Of a DNA stretch of 8,880 nt, positions 1-4,901 are shown in pieces; positions within the stretch are counted from its first letter, which is position 1, and every line of letters begins with the position of its first letter. Where the stretch lies: positions 1 to 8,880 of the forward strand of contig CAXTTV010000198.1 of assembly GCA_964247295.1 (NCBI GenBank), written 5' to 3'. A program made the position numbers and the translations under genes. Origin of the DNA: CAXTTV01 sp964247295. Its GTDB lineage: Bacteria; Chloroflexota; Ktedonobacteria; Ktedonobacterales; Ktedonobacteraceae. Under the pieces are notes generated by a model. It was given only the letters and a program-made list of their open reading frames with translations, was not told the DNA's origin and did no database searches.

Positions 1-1306
1 CCATGCCAACGAACCCCCGCATCACATCCTCCTGGTACTGTGAAACGCTTACGTCCTCTTGACCCAGCTTTGGAGTGTTTGCCTGGCTTGACATCTGTGT
101 AGACTCGCGGGTTACATGCATCGTATCCTTTTTACTATTTTTCCATAGGACCGATGCCGAGGGCATAAACTGGCCTTTTTGACTACTCAGGCCACTCACA
201 TCAAAGCCATCGCCATCTTTAGACCAGATGCGCCGGGGCAATAAGCCGGTGCGGAGCGCGGAGGCATTAATAAACTTCTGCATAAACAGGTAAGGCACAA
301 CCTTCTCTTCAACCTGGGCATGCGGATGAAAAAGCGCTTCCAGATCAATGAACATAGGATGCTCACCAAAGGCAATCAGGTTCTCAAAATGCAGATCAGT
401 CGCCTCAAGGGCATAGAACAGAGCGAGGAAACTTCCCTGCCGCTCGTAGAACTGCTGTATCTCTTTTTCATTATCACAGCTTTTCGCTTGAATAAACTCT
501 GTCCAGCCATATGTTCCTCGATCAAGAAGCACCATAGGCCGCAGAGGTGGAGTCTGACCATGCTGATTAAGCCAATGGAGCAGAAGCTGAAAACTGTGAT
601 CCCCTGCTAGTGATCTAGGCTTATAGACAATTTTCAAGCCGCTCTCGCAGCGCAACACACAAACGCTGCGACCGCCGCGGTGGGTATCCCCCCGACCACT
701 CTGGATGTCTACCACCTGACCTGGATCTCTCTCTGGAGATAAGGTCCGACACAGATCTTCCCAGTCGCCACATAGCCGCTCTACGACTTCCAAACTCACC
801 TGTTTCCAGCGCCAGATAGTATGTACAACCGTTTTCGCTAAAACGGGATATGTCTGAAAAAAGGAGAGAAGGGTCTTTTGATCGTTAAAGGAGTTGATAA
901 AAGAGTCGAAGCGCTCCTCTGATGTCTCCCCCTGGAGATGACCTTCGATGCGCGCAATATGCATCTCAAGCACAACCGCCCGACTGACTTGAGGAAACAA
1001 GGAATAGCGAAGATTTCGGAGAAATGAGGAGGTGATGATCTCTATGGTAAAAGGAAGCGACATATGCTGCTGAGCAAGACGCTCGATATTCATAGACAGC
1101 TCGGTCATGCCCTTATCTAGCAGTGGCTGAAGTATGCCGACAAGGGCATCCTGGCTAGAAGTTTTGTCAGAGCCGGTGGGAGAAGATGTCAGTATCGGAG
1201 GCTCGCTTAATGCTTTCAGAAACCACTGTACCCAGGGCTCTTTTTCATCGAACTGAAAAAGCTGTTGGTCGGGTTCTGAAGAAAAAGTTTTACTATCTTT
1301 AGTCAA
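1..1306 (-). CDS. lanM: Class II lanthipeptide synthetase LanM, N-terminal part (3' end beyond the window)
   Basis: Encodes the first 435 residues of a LanM enzyme, which phosphorylates and eliminates Ser/Thr of a precursor peptide and then cyclises Cys onto the dehydro residues. The visible part is the dehydratase (DUF4135) domain; the C-terminal LanC-like cyclase would lie off the left edge. Family landmarks seen: GDTHRGGRSV (D207, H209), KIVYKPRSL (K225, K229), ATDLHFENLIAFGEH (D304, H306, N309) and FIDLEALFHP (D321, E323). These match the kinase-like active-site segments of LanM proteins. The frame is open throughout with no break. The start is taken as TTG at 1306-1304: an in-frame TAG lies immediately upstream, the sequence AAGGA ends 9 nt before it, and the next in-frame ATG is about 65 codons in, well inside the domain. 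It follows the precursor gene lanA1 after a hairpin, so it is probably co-transcribed at reduced level. The identification is firm; the start codon is likely. Confidence 0.95.
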   Translation of the reverse strand, partial: MTKDSKTFSSEPDQQLFQFDEKEPWVQWFLKALSEPPILTSSPTGSDKTSSQDALVGILQPLLDKGMTELSMNIERLAQQHMSLPFTIEIITSSFLRNLRYSLFPQVSRAVVLEMHIARIEGHLQGETSEERFDSFINSFNDQKTLLSFFQTYPVLAKTVVHTIWRWKQVSLEVVERLCGDWEDLCRTLSPERDPGQVVDIQSGRGDTHRGGRSVCVLRCESGLKIVYKPRSLAGDHSFQLLLHWLNQHGQTPPLRPMVLLDRGTYGWTEFIQAKSCDNEKEIQQFYERQGSFLALFYALEATDLHFENLIAFGEHPMFIDLEALFHPHAQVEEKVVPYLFMQKFINASALRTGLLPRRIWSKDGDGFDVSGLSSQKGQFMPSASVLWKNSKKDTMHVTRESTQMSSQANTPKLGQEDVSVSQYQEDVMRGFVGM

Positions 1307-1354
1307 CTACATCTATCCTTTCCAGCAAACAGAGGCAGAGAATAAAATAGAACA

Positions 1355-1394
1355 ATAGTGCTGCAATATGAACATATCGATATTGCAGCACTAT
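1355..1394 (-). terminator. Hairpin between lanA1 and lanM, probable attenuator
   Basis: A perfect 15-bp inverted repeat (arms 1355-1369 and 1380-1394, 10-nt loop) lies 57 nt after the lanA1 stop and 49 nt before the lanM start. On the minus strand it is followed by a T-rich but interrupted tract (TGTTCTATTTTATTC). Such partial terminators between precursor and synthetase genes commonly keep precursor mRNA in excess over enzyme mRNA; that role is inferred here. The stem is AT-rich and the T-tract imperfect, so read-through into lanM is expected. Confidence 0.7.
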
Positions 1395-1451
1395 AGAGAT
1401 CTAGCTTTCACATCCTGTCTTTATTGAAGAGACGGATATGGACGCAAAAAC

Positions 1452-1718
1452 CTAAGCGTCGGTACTGTTGGTCGAAGTATCGTTAATACTACAAAAAGTA
1501 ACGTTTTGAGAAGTATCGCAGCTATTCCCCTCACCGCCAGAGGTATTATCGCTACCACCGATGATTGTGAAAACTGATCCACCAGCGACATCAGCCAGTT
1601 CATCATCCAGCAACTCAATATCTCCAACCGGGTTTTTTGGCAACTGCGCCTTCTCTTGCTCGCTCAGGCTATTACGATACTTGGCATCTCTCAGTGCGCG
1701 TGCGATATTAACTTTCAC
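1452..1718 (-). CDS. lanA1: Class II lanthipeptide precursor, mersacidin/lichenicidin family (intact)
   Basis: Encodes an 88-residue precursor: a 47-residue leader ending in a double-glycine site (DELADVAGG) and a 41-residue core beginning SVFTIIGG. The leader segments ARALRDAKYRNSLSEQEKA and NPVGDIELLDDEL are typical of mersacidin/lichenicidin-family leaders, which the LanM enzyme recognises; a LanT-type peptidase cuts after GG. The core has 15 Ser/Thr and two Cys (core positions 20 and 29), so at most two lanthionine rings. It contains five acidic and no basic residues, unlike most membrane-targeting lantibiotics. GTG at 1718-1716 is chosen as start because AAGGAAA sits about 7 nt upstream; the frame stays open further upstream, but that stretch is the leader mRNA and overlaps the putative -10 element. 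The stop is TAG. The neighbour downstream is lanM. Whether the product is an antibiotic, a signal or something else cannot be read from the sequence. Confidence 0.9.
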   Translation of the reverse strand: MKVNIARALRDAKYRNSLSEQEKAQLPKNPVGDIELLDDELADVAGGSVFTIIGGSDNTSGGEGNSCDTSQNVTFCSINDTSTNSTDA

Positions 1719-1833
1719 AGTTATTTCCTTTCGTTGTGAAAAAGGCTCTACTGTACTGCTCAGAAGGTTTCGGGCAATACATTTCAATGAACCTATGAAA
1801 GAATAATAACTTTTATTCCTTGAAAACACTATA
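1719..1833 (-). promoter_or_regulatory. lanA1 upstream region with probable -10 element
   Basis: The 115 nt before lanA1 resemble the equivalent stretch before lanA2 (GTAGAGCCTTTT near the gene, and TTTATAGTGTTT at the far end in both). TATAGT (complement of 1828-1833) is a candidate -10, 110 nt before the start codon; the lanA2 copy has the same spacing (109 nt). I see no good -35 box upstream, which is AT-rich, so an activator may be required. This is inference from conservation between the two copies. Confidence 0.5.
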
Positions 1834-1963
1834 AATTTTACATATCATTTAATTATCATTTGCTTTAAATATTGTTAAAACAAAATTAGGAATAATAAGC
1901 ATATAGGAACTTCATTTTTTGAAAAAGCTGGCAATCAGCATTAAGAAGGGCTTGTGCATTAGA

Positions 1964-2003
1964 AACAAACGTTCTCCCGGCTCAGGCCGGGAGAACGTTT
2001 GTT
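1964..2003 (-). terminator. Strong intrinsic terminator downstream of the second precursor
   Basis: A perfect 18-bp inverted repeat with a 4-nt loop (arms 1964-1981 and 1986-2003, GC-rich core CTCCCGGC/GCCGGGAG). On the minus strand the stem ends GTTTGTT and continues TTTCT, giving a U-rich tail. It lies about 43 nt after the last stop of the second precursor frame and would insulate that unit from lanA1, which has its own promoter region. Confidence 0.75.
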
Positions 2004-2022
2004 AACTGGGATACATATTCAC

Positions 2023-2052
2023 GAAATAATGTGTGCATGGCCACATTATTTC
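2023..2052 (-). repeat. AT-rich inverted repeat overlapping the end of the second precursor
   Basis: Perfect 11-bp arms, GAAATAATGTG at 2023-2033 and its complement at 2042-2052, with an 8-nt loop. The stop codon of the frame that continues across the N run (2046-2048) lies inside the stem. No T-tract follows it on the minus strand, so it is more likely an mRNA 3'-end structure paired with the stronger hairpin at 1964-2003 than a terminator itself. Confidence 0.6.
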
Positions 2053-2384
2053 ATAGGACATTCTATCTTCAGGACCAATAGTATTAAACACATTCTTTGA
2101 TCGCCAAGATGTACAAGAACGGGAGGCGATTTAGAAATCGTGGCAGGTGAACATGGAGTAGATGACGTTGTCGTCTGAAAAATTCCTACTATAGATACTG
2201 TCAGGGTTAGGTGGACCGGGCCNNNNNNNNNNCTCCTCATCACAGAATTAGAGGCTGTATTCAGCTTACTATTCGACAACTCGATATCTCTAACTGGGGT
2301 AGCTGGAAACGGAGCCTTCTCTTTTTCACTCAGACCATTACGATATTTTGCGCCTTGTAAAGCACATTTGGCATCAACTTTCAT
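2046..2384 (-). CDS. lanA2: Degenerate second lanthipeptide precursor, interrupted by an assembly gap
   Basis: The first 50 residues are a diverged copy of the lanA1 leader. AKYRN, LSE, EKA and DIEL are kept, and about half of the 47 leader positions are identical. The cleavage end, DVAGG in lanA1, has become TASNS, so the double-glycine protease site is missing. The reading then enters 10 N. If the gap length is 1 mod 3, the frame continues for 58 residues, including TTTSSTPCSPATIS, to TAA at 2046. If it is 2 mod 3, it ends after 29 residues, including MFTCHDF, at 2131. The start ATG at 2384-2382 aligns with the GTG of lanA1 but has only a weak purine-rich site (GAGAAAGAAAAAC) before it. It may be a decayed paralogue, or a precursor processed differently. 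The leader homology is clear; the core sequence is not established. Confidence 0.6.
   Translation of the reverse strand: MKVDAKCALQGAKYRNGLSEKEKAPFPATPVRDIELSNSKLNTASNSVMRXXXXGPVHLTLTVSIVGIFQTTTSSTPCSPATISKSPPVLVHLGDQRMCLILLVLKIECPMK
2223..2232. other. Run of 10 N (assembly gap)
   Basis: Ten unresolved bases fall just after the leader of the second precursor, at the leader/core junction. A round 10-N run may be nominal rather than measured, so the true spacing, and therefore the reading frame of the core, is unknown. Confidence 0.95.
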
Positions 2385-2498
2385 GCTGTTTTTCTTTCTC
2401 TATCGTAAAAGGCTCTACATTATTGCTTAGATATGTCTAGCAACACTTTTACCGAACCTGTAGTTCAATCATACAGTTTCAAATAGAGAAACACTATA
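2385..2498 (-). promoter_or_regulatory. Upstream region of the second precursor, paralogous to that of lanA1
   Basis: This stretch matches the region upstream of lanA1. Both contain GTAGAGCCTTTT near the gene and TTTATAGTGTTT at the far end, with a similar, more diverged stretch between. The candidate -10 TATAGT is the complement of 2493-2498, 109 nt before the ATG. The ribosome-binding sequence of lanA1 (AAAGGAAA) is replaced here by AGAAAGAAAA, a poor site. The remaining 87 nt up to the GAF gene are AT-rich and show no other gene. Confidence 0.5.
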
Positions 2499-2585
2499 AA
2501 AGGTATTTAACAATTACCTATCATCTTTTATCTTTATCTGCTTTTATACAGAATGAATAGCTTAAGTTAATCACAGATTACCTTA

Positions 2586-3119
2586 TTAGTCTTCCAAGGA
2601 GTTTATCTTGGAAACATACCTGATCTTTTCAGGTATCTGACTTAACTCCCATTCCACAATACGCGCACTCACTTCAAGCTGTTGTCGATAATAAGGAGTC
2701 AGGATACGCGGCTTGGTATCTATAATGCACAATGTTCCAATAATCTGGCCTTCGGGCGAGCGTATAGGAAAACCTGTGTAGAAACGAATATATGGCGGCC
2801 CTACCACCAAGGGATTTTCAGCGAAACGGGGGTCCAGCAGGGCGTTCTGAATAATCAAAGGCTCGTCGTTCAAGATGGCGTAAGCACAAAAAGCAACGTC
2901 ACGCGTCGTCTCTTTAATGTCCAGGCCTACGCACGATTTAAACCATTGGCGGTCCTTGTCGATCAGGCTAATAACAGCGATCGGTACATCGCAACGCTTC
3001 TTAACCTCACATACAAGATTATCAAAGCGATCTTCGGGCTCAGTATCAAGAATACGAAGATCATACAATGCCTGTAAACGCTCGTGTTCATTCGCTGGCA
3101 GAGGAGGTTTTCGTTGCAT
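2586..3119 (-). CDS. Stand-alone GAF-domain protein
   Basis: A 177-residue cytoplasmic protein made almost entirely of one GAF domain, a fold that binds small ligands such as cyclic nucleotides or chromophores and usually acts in signalling. Landmarks of the subfamily found in front of histidine kinases and diguanylate cyclases are present: NEHERLQALYDLRILDTEPE (10-29), RQWFKSCVGLDIKETTRDVAFCAYAIL (58-83, in pieces), DPRFAENPLVVGPPYIRFYTG (97-116) and GTLCIIDTKPR (129-138). No kinase, GGDEF or DNA-binding domain follows, so an output partner must be separate. ATG at 3119 is preferred over the adjoining TTG at 3122 because AAAGGAAGG is better spaced from it. The gene lies upstream of the lanthipeptide locus on the same strand, but 200 nt separate it from lanA2, so a functional link is only possible. 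The ligand is not predictable. Confidence 0.88.
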   Translation of the reverse strand: MQRKPPLPANEHERLQALYDLRILDTEPEDRFDNLVCEVKKRCDVPIAVISLIDKDRQWFKSCVGLDIKETTRDVAFCAYAILNDEPLIIQNALLDPRFAENPLVVGPPYIRFYTGFPIRSPEGQIIGTLCIIDTKPRILTPYYRQQLEVSARIVEWELSQIPEKIRYVSKINSLED

Positions 3120-3160
3120 CAATACCTTCCTTTAGAAAACTTTTATTTTTCTCTGGGCCT

Positions 3161-3189
3161 ATTCTAATATATCGACACCTATGTTTAAA
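3161..3189 (-). promoter_or_regulatory. Weak candidate promoter of the GAF gene
   Basis: On the minus strand TAGAAT (complement of 3161-3166) could be a -10, with TTTAAA 17 nt upstream as a poor -35. This leaves a leader of about 40 nt before the ATG at 3119. The match is modest in an AT-rich stretch. Confidence 0.3.
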
Positions 3190-3216
3190 ACTCTAGATGT
3201 TTGCCAGAAAATAAAG

Positions 3217-3240
3217 ACTGGCGGGATTACACCCGCCAGT
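3217..3240 (-). terminator. Intrinsic terminator of the ArsR-DUF2087 regulator gene
   Basis: A perfect 9-bp GC-rich stem (ACTGGCGGG at 3217-3225, complement at 3232-3240) with a 6-nt loop. It is followed on the minus strand by CTTTATTTTCT. The gene's TAA stop (3229-3227) lies in the loop, so stop and terminator are fused. It separates the regulator from the GAF gene. Confidence 0.8.
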
Positions 3241-3784
3241 ACAAACCATTTTCACGCTGCATCAAGTGCTCTCCAATCAGTTCACGACGGATCGAAGATG
3301 CGTCCTCGTGATGCCGCTGAATAATCTCATTCACTTGCTTCTCAGTGTAAGTCTGTCCAGTCTCGAAGCGCCCAACTAACCAGCGATACACAATAGAACG
3401 TTTCTTGCGGCTCGCGGGGATCTCCTTGAGGAGCTCACCCTCAAAAAAGTCCTTGAGCACTTTGCGCTCCCAGGCATCACCTTCAATATCATCCACCAGC
3501 GAGGCCATCTTTTCCGAGGATAGCAGCCCTTTGCTCAAGGAGTGAAGCGCCTCCGCATCTAACCAGTAGATGTGCGTGTTTCCCTCAGCACGCATACCGA
3601 TCAGACCAGCCTCTTTTAACCTGTTTAGATGATGAGAGATTGTAGGGGCCCGCAACTTAAGCTGAGCCGCCAGCTCCTCCACACTTTGCTCCTGACGGGC
3701 CAACAAACCTAACAGTTTCAATCGCGTTTCATCTGCTAACAACTTAAAAAATCGCAGCAGTAGATGAAATTTTTCTTCCGCCAT
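3227..3784 (-). CDS. ArsR-type winged-helix regulator with C-terminal DUF2087
   Basis: A 185-residue DNA-binding regulator. Residues about 6-80 form an ArsR-like winged helix: FFKLLADETRLKLLGLLA, then the helix-turn-helix SVEELAAQLKLRAPTISHHL (34-53) and the wing GNTHIYWL. Residues about 110-184 match DUF2087: IPASRKKRSIVYRWL, YTEKQVNEIIQRHHEDASSI, RRELI and MQRENGLYWR. The protein has no cysteine and lacks the ELCVCD-type metal site, so it is unlikely to be a classic metal sensor; its signal is unknown. The ATG at 3784 has AAGGG 9 nt upstream. The promoter and a symmetric operator lie directly upstream, which suggests negative autoregulation, and an intrinsic terminator overlaps the stop, so it is a one-gene unit. 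Targets beyond its own promoter cannot be read here. Confidence 0.93.
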   Translation of the reverse strand: MAEEKFHLLLRFFKLLADETRLKLLGLLARQEQSVEELAAQLKLRAPTISHHLNRLKEAGLIGMRAEGNTHIYWLDAEALHSLSKGLLSSEKMASLVDDIEGDAWERKVLKDFFEGELLKEIPASRKKRSIVYRWLVGRFETGQTYTEKQVNEIIQRHHEDASSIRRELIGEHLMQRENGLYWRV

Positions 3785-3807
3785 CCTTTTTGTCCCTTCT
3801 TCTTTAT

Positions 3808-3839
3808 GTAGACAAAAATCTAATTAGATAATAATCTAC
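3808..3839. promoter_or_regulatory. Operator: two tandem TAGA-N6-TCTA sites in a 32-bp dyad
   Basis: The stretch contains TAGA-N6-TCTA twice (3809-3822 and 3825-3838), 16 bp apart. The centre is a perfect 12-bp palindrome, ATCTAATTAGAT (3818-3829), and the outer GTAGA/TCTAC arms are also symmetric about the same axis. It covers the regulator's -10 element and expected transcription start. ArsR-family dimers bind short inverted repeats of this kind, so autorepression by the neighbouring regulator is the simplest reading. Confidence 0.75.
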
Positions 3840-3856
3840 CTCAGTAAGGAAGTCAA
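3828..3856 (-). promoter_or_regulatory. Sigma-A-type promoter of the ArsR-DUF2087 gene
   Basis: On the minus strand TTGACT (complement of 3851-3856) and TATTAT (complement of 3828-3833) are separated by exactly 17 bp. This predicts transcription from near 3821 and a leader of about 37 nt. The -10 lies inside the dyad operator. Confidence 0.75.
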
Positions 3857-3883
3857 GAGATGCGGAAGCGTCCAGGTTTTTTA

Positions 3884-4591
3884 TCAATGAAGAGCATCGA
3901 CCAGATAGCGCGTGATAGCAATCGTAATGCTGATGGTCGCGATGATCCCCAAGACATAAGGAACAACGACAGCGATCAAGGCTCGTCGAGCGTTCAAATG
4001 GTGAACACCCCGAATCATCACGATATTCAAAAAGAAGCCATATACGAACAGAGCAGTGCTGATCAATGGAGAAAAAAACAGGGTCGAGAAGTGCAGCAGT
4101 ACAAATACCAGAATGATTAAGCCGCCAATCAAGGCCAGCGGGACCTGATAAAGCAGGATGCCAAAGGCGTGCGAAACATACCTGCCACTCCCCTGTAGAA
4201 GTCGGGCCACCAGATACTGGATACCAGTTCCAATGAAAAATAAAAGTGGGACAACAATAAGCTTAAATAAAAATGCCAGGATCGAGGCACCTACCGTTAA
4301 GACGCTGAGCGCGGTAAAGAATATGTTAGCGGATGAATTTACGTTTACGCCAGTTGAGTTGTCTTTTACCAGACCACGGATCACGCCCAGCAGCACTGGA
4401 ATTAACAGCAGGGCGATCAAATTAAGCAAAACTAGTCTCCAGGTCGCGAACTCTCCTGCCTCGCCGAAGCGCTCTGTGGAAGGTCGAAAGATCGCGTTAA
4501 AATAAAACCCTGGATATCGAAAAATTGAGCGAATTGGCGCGTCACCTTGCTGGATTTTACCCGCTTGCATCTGTCCAGATTCCCTGCTCAT
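3884..4591 (-). CDS. Yip1-like multi-pass membrane protein
   Basis: A 235-residue integral membrane protein whose layout fits the Yip1 family found in bacteria: a soluble N-terminus with an amphipathic stretch (RSIFRYPGFYFNAIFRPS, 21-38) followed by a hydrophobic block. I place membrane segments near 52-72, 89-108, 110-131, 148-168, 170-193 and 203-226, so five or six in all. There is no cleavable signal and no catalytic motif. The start ATG at 4591 has GAGGA about 8 nt upstream. It stands alone: the regulator gene downstream has its own promoter, which begins 28 nt after this stop, and no terminator is visible between them. The bacterial function of this family is unknown. The family call rests on overall pattern, not on a diagnostic motif. 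Confidence 0.75.
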   Translation of the reverse strand: MSRESGQMQAGKIQQGDAPIRSIFRYPGFYFNAIFRPSTERFGEAGEFATWRLVLLNLIALLLIPVLLGVIRGLVKDNSTGVNVNSSANIFFTALSVLTVGASILAFLFKLIVVPLLFFIGTGIQYLVARLLQGSGRYVSHAFGILLYQVPLALIGGLIILVFVLLHFSTLFFSPLISTALFVYGFFLNIVMIRGVHHLNARRALIAVVVPYVLGIIATISITIAITRYLVDALH

Positions 4592-4901
4592 AATGTTATT
4601 CCTCTTTCTTGTTCTCAGTCAGGCTCTCAAAATCTTCTTTGTTTTCAAATTATCTTGTCTGTTCCTCCTAAGTAAAGACGTTACAATACACAATCTAGAC
4701 TCAAGTTTGAAAAGGGAAAACAAATGATATCTCCGAAGCCTTATCGATGATCCAATAGGTGTCATATCGGAGCCTGCTCACAAAACAGGTGGCAGATTAC
4801 AGGTGATAATAGAGCTATTGCTACTATTCAGATCGGCTATGGAGGCTAAACATTCGAGTACATCGAACCTAAAGAAAGGGGAGAAAAGAGTATCCTTAAG
4901 A
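4592..4901. other. Intergenic region between the membrane protein and acpS
   Basis: These 310 nt contain no credible gene on either strand. The left part holds the upstream region of the membrane-protein gene, with candidate elements TTTACT (complement of 4671-4676) and GATAAT (complement of 4649-4654) 16 bp apart. I found no hairpin followed by T's that could terminate the acpS operon. A pair CTCCGA/TCGGAG (4731-4736 and 4767-4772) has a 30-nt loop and is probably chance. Confidence 0.5.

Noticed and set aside
320..610. Plus-strand open frame of 96 codons
   Set aside because: Lies opposite the conserved LanM dehydratase motifs, which account for the sequence; no ribosome site or family feature.
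1561..1806. Plus-strand open frame of 81 codons and a minus-strand frame at 1421-1627
   Set aside because: Both overlap the lanA1 precursor and its leader region in other frames; the precursor has clear family motifs.
1719..1829. Longer version of the lanA1 precursor starting upstream (125 residues)
   Set aside because: The extra 37 residues match no leader, overlap the putative -10 element, and the GTG at 1718 has a well-spaced Shine-Dalgarno.
2592..2613. Inverted repeat TTCCAAG/CTTGGAA at the end of the GAF gene as a terminator
   Set aside because: Only 7 bp with an 8-nt loop and no T-tract on the minus strand afterwards.
2682..3077. Plus-strand open frame of 131 codons
   Set aside because: Antisense shadow of the GAF gene; no recognisable domain.
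4158..4505. Plus-strand open frames at 3860-4120 and 4158-4505
   Set aside because: Antisense to the membrane protein gene, which has a coherent hydrophobic profile and a ribosome site.
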